NCBI GenBank assembly: GCA_002372175.1
Contig: DFIS01000037.1
Location: 1 to 64,000, forward strand
Length of the DNA stretch: 64,000 nucleotides
From: Solobacterium sp. UBA3691
GTDB lineage: Bacteria > Bacillota_I > Bacilli_A > Erysipelotrichales > Erysipelotrichaceae
Direction of reading: 5' to 3'
In this document: positions 50,863 through 59,328 of the stretch, one piece after another
Layout of the letters: every line of letters starts with the position of its first letter
Numbering within the stretch: position 1 is the stretch's first letter
Translations under genes and position numbers: made by a program
Notes under the pieces: model-generated
Told to the model about the DNA's origin: nothing
Databases searched by the model: none
Seen by the model: only the letters and a program-made list of their open reading frames with translations

Positions 50863-52746
50863 TCACTTTTGCGCAAAGTAGTCAAGCTTCAGGATCAGTT
50901 TGCTGATCTCCTTTTCCTGTGCCAGCGCATTCATTTCTTCTCTGGCTGTATTCTCATCATAGTCGTGGATCTCCTCAAATACATCATCGAGGAAGTTGTA
51001 CTGATAATGATCGGTACGCCAGTATTCCCACTCACTGAAGAAGAGACCGCCGTATGCCGGATCAAAGAGGTCTCTGCCCAGCACCGTCTTCGGATCATAT
51101 GCCAGACCCCAGAGATTGGCAATCGTCGGCAGAAGGTCCAGGCATGTGCCTACCTTTTCGTAGACGATGGGTTCCGTGATCCCGGTGTTGTAGATATAGA
51201 GATCGGTATACCGGTAACGGTCCTCGGGAACGATGCCGGTCTGCTTGTAGAAGATACTGTCACCCCAGAGGTCAAGACCCTTGACCTCATGATCTCCAAA
51301 GAAGATGAATACCGTATCATCCATCTTGCCTACTTTCTCCAGCTCTGTGAACAGATCTGCCATAGCCTGATCAAGGTCCATGTTTTTAGCCATAAATGAT
51401 ACGAAGCTGTCATCCAGTTCCGGGTATTTGGCTTTGATCCGGGCTACGTTTTCCGCTGATACACCGAAGGTATCCAGTGTATACGGCTGATGACCGCTGT
51501 AGGTGATCCAGTACGCCAGGAACGGCTTCTCGTTTTCGACATACATCCATTTCAGGATATTCATGACATCACTGTCGGAGGCACCGTCTGCCACACCGAT
51601 CCTGTAACTGTCGTAGAAGTCATCATACCCGTATGCAGGATAGATCAGATCACGGTTATAGTAACTGCCGTAGTTGTTATGGTAGGCAGCTGTCCAGTAG
51701 CCCTGTGCGGAGAACAGCTTGGCAAGTGTGGTCGGATAGGTATTATCCGGATAGGCATAAACGACCGCATGTCCCTCACTGTTGGGGATCAGCGAAACAT
51801 TGGACATGAATTCGGTATCACTGGTCGATCCCGGAAGTGCCGGTGTATTGAAGTTCTGTACCCGGATACCCTGACTGTACATCTTGTACAGGGTCGGGGT
51901 CAGCTCTTCATCGAGGATCGCTCTGTTGTAGGACTCAGCCTGGATCATGAAGATATTCTTGCCGGCAAACATACCCGTAAAGTCATTTGTACTGATCTCC
52001 GGGCGGGTCTGCAGATAGGCATCGATCTCGGCATATTCATCCGCTGCCAGCACCGTATTCTCAAAAAAGCTGGTGACATCCCTGTAGGCAAACGGAAGCA
52101 GGCCGAACTTCTCCACAAACTGGTTCGTATTCGGTATCTTGTCGTAGATATAATAGTCTGTCTTGTTCATCATCCAGGCATCTTCCTGATATCTGGTCTC
52201 ATCGATCATGTTCAGGTATGTCCTGTGTCTCTGCAGGATCGGGATGATCAGTAACAGAGCTGCCAGCTTCAGCGGCAGACGCCAGACGAGCTTAACGCTC
52301 TTACGCTGCCACAGGAAGTAACAGAGGATAAACAGGATATTCAGGACAATGAAGCCGGCAACGATGATCACATCCCTGGTCTCGACAAACTCGAAGATGC
52401 TGTCCCTGACACCGACTGCCTCACTGACCAGATCCAGTGCCGTGTTGAACCGGTAGAACATTTTCAATGCCCGGTAATAGATATTCTGGGTTACCAGATA
52501 CAGGATATATATCAGCCCGTATACCAGGATAAAGTACCTGTTAAGCATGGCTCCGACAAACCAGATGATCAGCAGTGCCCCGAGAATGATAATCCCAAAA
52601 AGCTGGCTGTCATATGCGGAACCGATACCGTAGTTATCACGGACCAGGACAAAATACAGGACAACTGCCAGTGTATAGGCAATCTCTATCGTAAAGTATC
52701 TGAGGATCTTAAATAGTTTTGTTGGCTTTCGTTTTCTTTTTGTCAT
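50863..52746 (-). CDS. LTA synthase-family membrane sulfatase/phosphoglycerol transferase
   Basis: 627 residues. Five N-terminal membrane helices (to about 170) precede an extracellular sulfatase domain. The catalytic Thr lies in PGSTSDTEFM near 310, with metal ligands in IFMIQAESY near 265 and FIFFGDHEVKG near 490, as in LtaS. It likely polymerises glycerol phosphate for lipoteichoic acid or decorates glycans. It sits between phoH and ybeY, where Bacillus has pgpH. The ATG overlaps the phoH stop by 4 bases. Confidence 0.9.
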   Translation of the reverse strand: MTKRKRKPTKLFKILRYFTIEIAYTLAVVLYFVLVRDNYGIGSAYDSQLFGIIILGALLIIWFVGAMLNRYFILVYGLIYILYLVTQNIYYRALKMFYRFNTALDLVSEAVGVRDSIFEFVETRDVIIVAGFIVLNILFILCYFLWQRKSVKLVWRLPLKLAALLLIIPILQRHRTYLNMIDETRYQEDAWMMNKTDYYIYDKIPNTNQFVEKFGLLPFAYRDVTSFFENTVLAADEYAEIDAYLQTRPEISTNDFTGMFAGKNIFMIQAESYNRAILDEELTPTLYKMYSQGIRVQNFNTPALPGSTSDTEFMSNVSLIPNSEGHAVVYAYPDNTYPTTLAKLFSAQGYWTAAYHNNYGSYYNRDLIYPAYGYDDFYDSYRIGVADGASDSDVMNILKWMYVENEKPFLAYWITYSGHQPYTLDTFGVSAENVARIKAKYPELDDSFVSFMAKNMDLDQAMADLFTELEKVGKMDDTVFIFFGDHEVKGLDLWGDSIFYKQTGIVPEDRYRYTDLYIYNTGITEPIVYEKVGTCLDLLPTIANLWGLAYDPKTVLGRDLFDPAYGGLFFSEWEYWRTDHYQYNFLDDVFEEIHDYDENTAREEMNALAQEKEISKLILKLDYFAQK

Positions 52747-53702
52747 GTACGCTCACTGTAACGTTCAATGATTTTCTGTACAAGCGGATGTCTGACAACA
52801 TCGTCACTTGTCAGGTGCAGAATACCGATCTCACCGATCCCGGTCAGCAGTTCTGCTGCATCGGTCAGACCGCTTTTCGTACCGTATTTCAGATCGATCT
52901 GTGTCACATCTCCGGTGATCACCATATGTGAATTAAAACCAAGTCTGGTCAGAAACATCTTCATCTGTGAAGGTGTCGTATTCTGTGCTTCATCCAGAAT
53001 GACAAACGAATCATCAAGCGTACGTCCGCGCATGAAAGCCAGCGGAGCGATCTCGATCACACCCTTTTCGATCAGCTTATCGGTCTGTTCAACACCGAGC
53101 ATGTCATGCAGAGCATCATACAGCGGTGTCAGATACGGGTCTACCTTCTCTTTCATATCACCGGGAAGGAAACCAAGACTCTCACCGGCTTCCACGGCAG
53201 GCCTCGTCAGGACGATGCGCTTGACATCCCCCTTCTTCAGTGCTGATACAGCTTTGATCACCGCCAGGAATGTCTTGCCGGTTCCGGCAGGACCGATCGC
53301 AAAGACGACCGGCAGATCTTCCATTGCTCTGACAAAGCGCAGCTGTCCGCGTGTCTTCGGCGCAATTGCCTTACCGGTCAGAGTCCTGCCGATCACAACA
53401 CTGCTGAGCTCATCGAAATCGACCTTCTCACTCTTGGATACCAGACGGCAGGCATAGATCACATCCTGTTCCGTGACATTGCGGTTTCTCTTGGCGACTT
53501 CAAACAGCGCATAGATCACCTGATGGATCTGTTCGCGGATCACATCATCACAGTCCTGGATCGTAAATACATTATCACGGAAGGAGATCTTCTTACCGAA
53601 GCATTCACTGAGTACTTTCAGGTTCTTATCTTCACTTCCGATCAGACTCATCGCCTCAAGATTCGTGATCTCTTCCAGTTTTATCGTTGCGTTATTGCTC
53701 AA
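52743..53702 (-). CDS. phoH: PhoH-like ATPase
   Basis: 319 residues. Walker A GPAGTGKTFLAV near 130 and Walker B FVILDEAQNTT near 230, with TGDVTQID near 270. The N-terminal domain has ALFEVAKRNRNVTEQDV. It is linked to RNA metabolism with YbeY, though the exact activity is unsettled. AAGGAGG precedes the ATG, located in the rpsU terminator region. Confidence 0.93.
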   Translation of the reverse strand: MSNNATIKLEEITNLEAMSLIGSEDKNLKVLSECFGKKISFRDNVFTIQDCDDVIREQIHQVIYALFEVAKRNRNVTEQDVIYACRLVSKSEKVDFDELSSVVIGRTLTGKAIAPKTRGQLRFVRAMEDLPVVFAIGPAGTGKTFLAVIKAVSALKKGDVKRIVLTRPAVEAGESLGFLPGDMKEKVDPYLTPLYDALHDMLGVEQTDKLIEKGVIEIAPLAFMRGRTLDDSFVILDEAQNTTPSQMKMFLTRLGFNSHMVITGDVTQIDLKYGTKSGLTDAAELLTGIGEIGILHLTSDDVVRHPLVQKIIERYSERT

Positions 53703-53719
53703 GATAACCTCCTTTTAAG

Positions 53720-53744
53720 AAAAAAGAAGCCTCAGGCTTCTTTT
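53720..53744 (-). terminator. Intrinsic terminator of rpsU
   Basis: AAAAGAAGCC-tga-GGCTTCTTTTTT on the minus strand between rpsU and phoH. Confidence 0.85.
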
Positions 53745-53925
53745 ACTTACCGCGTCTTCTTGCCTTGCGGGCAGCTTCGCTCTTTAATTTACGCTTAACA
53801 CCCGGTTTTACGTAGTACTCTCTCTTACGAGCCTCGGCGAGGGTTCCGTTACGGGATACCTGACGCTTAAAGCGACGCAGTGCATCATCGAGATTCTCAT
53901 TATCTTTCACTACTACTCTTGCCAT
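53743..53925 (-). CDS. rpsU: 30S ribosomal protein S21
   Basis: 60 residues. VVVKDNENLDDALRRFKRQV and a Lys/Arg-rich tail (KRKLKSEAARKARRRGK) are typical. S21 acts at initiation near the anti-Shine-Dalgarno end of 16S rRNA. A strong promoter precedes it and a terminator follows. The spore genes yqfC/yqfD, often next to it, are absent. Confidence 0.97.
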   Translation of the reverse strand: MARVVVKDNENLDDALRRFKRQVSRNGTLAEARKREYYVKPGVKRKLKSEAARKARRRGK

Positions 53926-53956
53926 ACCTTATCCCCCCTCTCCGATTTACCTAAAT

Positions 53957-53985
53957 ACTATAACAAAGTCAGAATGGTTTTGCAA
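53957..53985 (-). promoter_or_regulatory. rpsU promoter
   Basis: TTGCAA (53985-53980), a 17-base spacer and TATAGT (53962-53957) on the minus strand, starting 6 bases before the deoC stop. Confidence 0.8.
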
Positions 53986-53991
53986 CGGCAT

Positions 53992-54627
53992 TTACATCAG
54001 TTTAACACCGTTGCTGGTACCGATACGGTCTGCTCCGGCAGCGATCATCTTCTCCATATCTTCCGGTGTGCGGACACCTCCGGATGCCTTGACATGACAT
54101 TTGTCACCGACAGTTCTGCGCATTAATGCAACATCCTCGGGAGTTGCGCCTCCGGTAGAGAATCCTGTGCTTGTCTTGACAAAATCAGCGCCGGCTTTTA
54201 CCGCACATTCGCAGGCTAGTACCTTCTCCTCGTCAGTCAGGAGACATGTCTCGATGATGACCTTGAGGACCTTTCTGCCGACGGCTTCCTTCAGGGTGCG
54301 GATCTCTTCCGTAACATAGTCCAGATCACGGTCCTTAAGTCTGCCGATGTTGATGACCATGTCGCATTCTTCAGCGCCGTTGTTCAGCGCATCCTGTGTT
54401 TCCGCAAGCTTGGCAGCTGTTGTTGTCGCACCCAGCGGAAAGCCGATCACTGTACATACCTTGACATCCGTGCCGGCAAGTTCCTCTGCGCAGAGGCTGA
54501 CCCATCCCGGGTTGACACAGACACTGGCAAAGTCATACTCCCTCGCTTCTGCACACAGTTTGACGATATCTTCTTTACGGGCATTGGCTTTCAGCAGTGT
54601 ATGGTCGATATATTTATTCCTAATCAT
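53992..54627 (-). CDS. deoC: Deoxyribose-phosphate aldolase
   Basis: 211 residues from ATG 54627, which has AAGGAG 9 bases upstream and overlaps the murE stop by 8. The Schiff-base Lys is in DFVKTSTGFSTGGAT near 145 and a second Lys in HVKASGGVRT near 175. The enzyme splits 2-deoxyribose-5-phosphate to acetaldehyde and glyceraldehyde-3-phosphate. With cdd and the nucleoside hydrolase it gives the window a nucleoside-salvage theme. Confidence 0.94.
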   Translation of the reverse strand: MIRNKYIDHTLLKANARKEDIVKLCAEAREYDFASVCVNPGWVSLCAEELAGTDVKVCTVIGFPLGATTTAAKLAETQDALNNGAEECDMVINIGRLKDRDLDYVTEEIRTLKEAVGRKVLKVIIETCLLTDEEKVLACECAVKAGADFVKTSTGFSTGGATPEDVALMRRTVGDKCHVKASGGVRTPEDMEKMIAAGADRIGTSNGVKLM

Positions 54628-56095
54628 CACGATTTTCTCCTTCATTTCCAAAATAATATTTTCTCAGGACTTCTCTTGCGATCATATCATCTCCGGCATA
54701 CGGTTCGCGTCCGTTTTCCCTGTACATGAACTTTTCATCACCTTTTCCCATGATGATGATCGTATCTCCGGGATCCGCAAGCTCTGTTGCCTGCCTGATC
54801 GCATCATAGCGGTCTTCAATGATCGAATACGGTGTATGCTCGATCCCCTGTGCTATATCGGCACAGATCTCAGTCACCGACTCATCACGGGGATCATCCT
54901 CGGTCAGAATGATCATATCCGTATATTTGTCGAGGATCTCACCGAACTGTCTGCGTTTGGCGGTATCGCGCTTGCCTGCCGATCCCGTAATGCCGATGAT
55001 GCGGTTTCCCTTCAGTGTGATCGCACTGGCAAACTGGCACAGCTGTGTGATACCGTCCGGGGTATGGGCAAAATCAACGATCAGATTGAACGGCTGTCCT
55101 TCATCGATACGCTCCATACGTCCTTCGATCTGCCTGATCTGTCTGAGCATCGGTGCGATCTTCTCAATGGATACGCCGCTGACATTCAGAGCTGCGATCG
55201 CAGCCAGCAGATTTGAGAGGTTGAACCTCGCCACAAGATTTGTTTCAAGCTCGTAGTCCCGGTTTCCGCAATGCAGCGTAAACAGGGTCTTATCCTTCAT
55301 CAGCTGATAGCTTGTGATCTGGTAGTCTGCCGGATTATCCACACCGTACGTCACGACCGCTGCCTTGGTATCCGCAACGATATCCATGCCGCGGGGATCA
55401 TCCACGTTGGTGATCGCTGTTGCCGAAGGCTTCAGGCGGTCAAACATACGTTTCTTGGCATTGAAGTAATTCTCCATCGTTCCGTGATAATCCAGATGAT
55501 CATGGGTAAGATTGGTAAAGATCGCGACATCAAAGTCGATACTGTTGATGCGTCCCTGGTCGATACCGATTGAAGACGCTTCCAGTGTACAGCACTTGAT
55601 ATCCGCATCGATCATATCCGCAAGGATACCGTGCAGATCGTCGATATCCGGTGTTGTTAACAGCGGTGGCAGCTTGACATTGCCGTATTCGATGGCGATC
55701 GTTCCGATATATCCCGTCGGTGAGATCGGATTCATCAGATCACGGATGATACAGGCGATGGAGCTCTTGCCGTTGGTGCCGGTCACGCCGAACATCAGCA
55801 GATGCGAAGACGGCTTGCCGTAGAACACATCCGCGACCCGGTTGAATACCGCGTTCACATCCTTGACACGTATATAAGTGACTTCCGGATCCTTATCCGG
55901 GATCGGTTCCGAATGCACGATCACCTTTGCGCCGTTGGCGATTGCCTGCGACACAAAACGATGACCGTCAAACATCATTCCCTTCTGTGCAAAGAAGATA
56001 GAATTCGGACGTTTCTTCCGGCTGTCAGCCATCAGACTGTCTATCTCTATTGACGGTACATTTTCAAACAGTTCCTGCAGATTCATTCCTGTCAC
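54620..56095 (-). CDS. murE: UDP-MurNAc-tripeptide synthetase MurE
   Basis: 491 residues. The ATP loop is VTGTNGKSSI near 108 (Ser for the usual Thr), THDHLDYHG near 200, and the amino-acid selection region reads EDDPRDE near 405. Diaminopimelate enzymes usually have DNPR there, so the third-residue substrate (mDAP, Lys or Orn) is unclear. It overlaps mtaB by 4 bases and lies apart from other mur genes. Confidence 0.93.
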   Translation of the reverse strand: MTGMNLQELFENVPSIEIDSLMADSRKKRPNSIFFAQKGMMFDGHRFVSQAIANGAKVIVHSEPIPDKDPEVTYIRVKDVNAVFNRVADVFYGKPSSHLLMFGVTGTNGKSSIACIIRDLMNPISPTGYIGTIAIEYGNVKLPPLLTTPDIDDLHGILADMIDADIKCCTLEASSIGIDQGRINSIDFDVAIFTNLTHDHLDYHGTMENYFNAKKRMFDRLKPSATAITNVDDPRGMDIVADTKAAVVTYGVDNPADYQITSYQLMKDKTLFTLHCGNRDYELETNLVARFNLSNLLAAIAALNVSGVSIEKIAPMLRQIRQIEGRMERIDEGQPFNLIVDFAHTPDGITQLCQFASAITLKGNRIIGITGSAGKRDTAKRRQFGEILDKYTDMIILTEDDPRDESVTEICADIAQGIEHTPYSIIEDRYDAIRQATELADPGDTIIIMGKGDEKFMYRENGREPYAGDDMIAREVLRKYYFGNEGENRDD

Positions 56096-57363
56096 ATCCT
56101 TTCAGCACAGATCTCATGATCCTTTAGACCGGTGATCTTTACCTGTATATATTCACCCCGTTCAGCCTGCGTACGGATCCTGACCGGAAGATATTCGGAA
56201 GTATGTCCGAGGACATCTCCGTCTTCACTTCTTTCGGCGATCACATATGCACTTCTGCCGAGCCACTGTTTCTTATATTCATCATATAACTTTTCGGAGA
56301 GACTGAGACATATCCCTGCCCGTTCTTTCTTGGTTTTACTGTCGATATGATCCGGCATCTGTTCAGCTCTGGTACCGCTGCGCAGAGAGAACGGAAAGAC
56401 ATGCAGGAAAGAGAATCTGCAGTCCTTCAGGAATGACAGTGTATCCGCAAAGTCCTCTTCTGTCTCGCCGGGGAAGCCGACGATCAGATCGGTCGAGATC
56501 GATATCCCAGGGATCTTCTCCCGGATCTCCCCGATGCGCTTCAGGTACGCCTCCGTTGTATACGGTCTGCCCATCAGCTGCAGAATATGATCACTGCCGG
56601 CCTGCAGAGGTATGTGGAGGTGTCTGGCAATGCGGGGATCTTCCGCCATGACTTCCAGCAGATCATCATCGATCTCACTGATCTCTATCGAAGAGATACG
56701 CAGCCGGCGGAGACTGCTGTCCTCCGCAAGGATACGCCGTATCATCTGTGACAGAGTGACACCGTATTCCCTGCCGTATCTGCCGGTGTGTATGCCTGTT
56801 AATACGATCTCGGGATGATGCTCAGAAAGCCGCTTCACTTCCGCAATGACCTGATCCGGTGCCATTGAACGTTCTCTGCCCCGGGCAAACGGGATCACAC
56901 AGTATGCACAGAACTGGTTGCAGCCGTCTTCGATCTTCAGATATGCTCTCGTATGTGTCTCAAAATGATCTGTCGTAAGCAGTTCAAATTCGTTTTTGAC
57001 TTCCTTCTGCACGTCGATGATCTTCTCCCCGGTACGGATATATTCTTCGATATAATCAGGCAGTTTATGCTTGTTCGAGGTGCCGATGATCACTTCGGCA
57101 TCTTCGATCATCTCCGGGGCGATCTGTGAATAGCAGCCGGCTACCGCGGTGATGCATCCGGGGTTCAGACGTTTGCCGCGGCGGATCATCTGCCTGCTCT
57201 TCTGTCCTGCCGTATTTGTCACTGCGCAGGTATAAACGATGGAGATATCCGCAGGTTCAGAGGGATCTACACGCGTAAAACCGCGACCGGACAATTCTGC
57301 CGCAGCCGCTTCTGCTTCATATGCGTTTACCTTACATCCCAGGATCGTTACCGAGAATTTCAT
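56092..57363 (-). CDS. mtaB: tRNA t6A37 methylthiotransferase MtaB
   Basis: 423 residues. N-terminal UPF0004 domain (LGCKVNAYEAEA with Cys, then CAVTN and AGCYSQ), the radical SAM motif CNQFCAYCVIPFARGRERS near 147-165 and a C-terminal TRAM domain. It adds methylthio to t6A37 of tRNAs reading ANN codons. It overlaps rsmE and murE by 4 bases each. Confidence 0.93.
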   Translation of the reverse strand: MKFSVTILGCKVNAYEAEAAAAELSGRGFTRVDPSEPADISIVYTCAVTNTAGQKSRQMIRRGKRLNPGCITAVAGCYSQIAPEMIEDAEVIIGTSNKHKLPDYIEEYIRTGEKIIDVQKEVKNEFELLTTDHFETHTRAYLKIEDGCNQFCAYCVIPFARGRERSMAPDQVIAEVKRLSEHHPEIVLTGIHTGRYGREYGVTLSQMIRRILAEDSSLRRLRISSIEISEIDDDLLEVMAEDPRIARHLHIPLQAGSDHILQLMGRPYTTEAYLKRIGEIREKIPGISISTDLIVGFPGETEEDFADTLSFLKDCRFSFLHVFPFSLRSGTRAEQMPDHIDSKTKKERAGICLSLSEKLYDEYKKQWLGRSAYVIAERSEDGDVLGHTSEYLPVRIRTQAERGEYIQVKITGLKDHEICAERM

Positions 57364-58076
57364 TCTGTTCTCTCCATTGCGTCACTGATCACACTCATGG
57401 CATAGATCGCAGCTGTTTCCGCCCGCAGGATCCGCCTGCCGAAAGAGACCATCGTATACCCTGCCTGCTGTAAGGCCGTACACTCTGTCTCAGAGAGTCC
57501 GCCTTCGGGACCGATCAGTACGAGCTGGCTGCCGCTTCTGAAGGCTTCTCCGAGCATAGGACTTCTCTCATAGCCGTTCTCATAGCCAAAATACCGGTGA
57601 TCTGCCTGTATTTTCTGTATCTGTGCAAATGTCATCGTTTCCCCGATCTCAGGGATGACATCACGCTTGCACTGGGCTGATGCTTCCGCAAGGATCGTCT
57701 GCCAGCGTTCAAGCATTCTGGCACTGCTTTTGCGGTCAGGCCGGATCACACATCTTTCCGAGACAAACGGAATGATGCGTGTCACACCCAGTTCGGCGGC
57801 TTTCTGCAGTACAAGTTCAAATTTATCACGCTTGATCAAAGCCATGGCCAGGATCACTTCCGCAGCCAGTTCCCTGCCCTTGTCATCTTCCTGTTCGATC
57901 AGCACTTCGTAGCCGTTATCCGTACGGGATATCGTACCGTACCAGCCTTTGCCGGCATACACGATCCGCACTGTCTCTTCCGAAAGACGCAGTACTCTGG
58001 CATGGTGTGCCTGTTCCTGTGTCAATATATATCTGTCTCCTGTCTGTACAGGAGTATCACTGAAAAACTGATACAT
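57360..58076 (-). CDS. rsmE: 16S rRNA (uracil1498-N3)-methyltransferase RsmE
   Basis: 238 residues. N-terminal HHARVLR PUA-like region and the SPOUT knot motifs LVLIGPEGGLSETE near 182 and FGRRILRAETAAIYAM near 210 are diagnostic. The start is one base after the stop of the small membrane protein upstream. Confidence 0.93.
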   Translation of the reverse strand: MYQFFSDTPVQTGDRYILTQEQAHHARVLRLSEETVRIVYAGKGWYGTISRTDNGYEVLIEQEDDKGRELAAEVILAMALIKRDKFELVLQKAAELGVTRIIPFVSERCVIRPDRKSSARMLERWQTILAEASAQCKRDVIPEIGETMTFAQIQKIQADHRYFGYENGYERSPMLGEAFRSGSQLVLIGPEGGLSETECTALQQAGYTMVSFGRRILRAETAAIYAMSVISDAMERTE

Positions 58077-58077
58077 G

Positions 58078-58491
58078 TTACTTGAACCAGGGACTCTTCG
58101 ACAGCAGTTCTGCCAGGCTTTCCAGCTTCTTCAGCGACTCAAGCAGAGGCTTCATATCCTCAGGATCAAACTTCTTCAGCATCTCGATCAGATCGTCATA
58201 TTTGGACGGATCAAAGGCTTCGAAATCGATCTTATCCAGTCCGAGATCTTCGATCATCTTCGCATAGTTTTCCATATGCCCGTTCAGCACCGTGATCTGC
58301 TCGACTGCCGAAGCCATATCATTTCTGAGACTGAATGTACAGTAAAGCAGGACACCGGCAATAACAAGTGTGCATATCACGATCACAGCCAGTGTGATCT
58401 TCCGTTTCTTCTCATCTTCTTTCTTCTGTTCCAGCAGCTGGACCAGCAGTTCTTTTTCACTGTAAAACTCAAGTTCATTACTCATGGTCAA
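58078..58491 (-). CDS. Small single-pass membrane protein, unknown function
   Basis: 137 residues. A charged N-terminus with coiled-coil character (YSEKELLVQLLEQKKEDEKKRK) precedes one helix (ITLAVIVICTLVIAGVLLYCTF, about 32-53). An amphipathic C-terminal region follows with DPSKYDDLIEMLKKFDPEDMKPLLESLKKLESL. No family is recognised. The start overlaps the HAD gene by 4 bases, so it belongs to the operon that reads on through rsmE, mtaB, murE and deoC. Confidence 0.8.
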   Translation of the reverse strand: MTMSNELEFYSEKELLVQLLEQKKEDEKKRKITLAVIVICTLVIAGVLLYCTFSLRNDMASAVEQITVLNGHMENYAKMIEDLGLDKIDFEAFDPSKYDDLIEMLKKFDPEDMKPLLESLKKLESLAELLSKSPWFK

Positions 58492-59267
58492 TCCCTCCCA
58501 TAAAGTCCCCGCAGATCACTGATCACCATATCAGGGTGGATCTTCTGATCAAACAGTCCCTGATTCTGATCATATCCGTCTACCGCCAGTACGGTTAACA
58601 CACCGCACTTCTTTCCTGCCGTCACTTCCGTTTTCAGATCCGTGCAGACAAATACAGTCTCTTCCTGAAGTGCATTCATATGCCGCATCGCTGCCGCCAG
58701 CAGATGATGAGACGGGAAACACATCATGACCGCTTTCCTGCCGGACGCATGCTCAAGCATCTTAACGACAGCTCCCGGTCCGGGATAGACAGCATCTCTG
58801 CCCTTATCAAGTCTTGCGATATCGACGGCTATCATTTCCGCTCCTTCAGCGATCAGCTTCAGCGCATATCCGTAATCGGTAAAGACTGCATTCCTGTCCT
58901 TGCCGATAAACAGCCAGTCCGCATGTTCCTGAACGATACTGAATTCATTGACGGAGAGAGCTTCTTCTATCGCCTTGCCGCCGATATAGCCGGCTTTGTT
59001 TTTGCCCGGAGCATAGGTATGTATGCGCTCTGCCGCTGCCATTGCTGTTGTGTAGATATGCTCAGCACGCACACCGCGCAGTCCTCTTTTCTGCAGATCT
59101 GCCGCGATCTCCGCTGTGTTCTGCAGGCTCCTTTCGGTCAGGATCAGAAAACTGCTGCCGGTATTTCCCAGTTCTTCGATCAGTTCTGCCGCCCCCGGAC
59201 GCAGAGTCCCGCTCTCGTTGAGAAGCACGGACAGTGTCATGATCACCCTGTTTCTTAACATATTCAT
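58488..59267 (-). CDS. Degenerate HAD-superfamily (NagD-like) protein
   Basis: 259 residues from ATG 59267 (a GTG at 59270 is one codon upstream). The overall layout matches HAD-IIA/NagD phosphatases: ILTERSLQN (motif II position), a cap with AYIGGKAIEEAL-like core and a VFVCTDLKTEVTAGKKCGV motif IV region. The catalytic DxDGT motif I is replaced by VIMTLSVLL and motif IV lacks the GD pair, so phosphatase activity is unlikely. The start lies within 8 bases of an extended -10. It heads the rsmE-murE operon, perhaps as a ligand-binding protein. Confidence 0.78.
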   Translation of the reverse strand: MNMLRNRVIMTLSVLLNESGTLRPGAAELIEELGNTGSSFLILTERSLQNTAEIAADLQKRGLRGVRAEHIYTTAMAAAERIHTYAPGKNKAGYIGGKAIEEALSVNEFSIVQEHADWLFIGKDRNAVFTDYGYALKLIAEGAEMIAVDIARLDKGRDAVYPGPGAVVKMLEHASGRKAVMMCFPSHHLLAAAMRHMNALQEETVFVCTDLKTEVTAGKKCGVLTVLAVDGYDQNQGLFDQKIHPDMVISDLRGLYGRD

Positions 59268-59275
59268 CACGTCGT

Positions 59276-59284
59276 ATTATACCA
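59276..59284 (-). promoter_or_regulatory. Extended -10 promoter at the HAD gene start
   Basis: TGgTATAAT (TATAAT at 59281-59276), then ACGAC, then GTGATG. Predicted +1 falls at or within 2 bases of the start codon. Confidence 0.65.
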
Positions 59285-59328
59285 TAACAATCACAGGCAA
59301 TTGTGCTATGATTAGACAGGATATAGAT

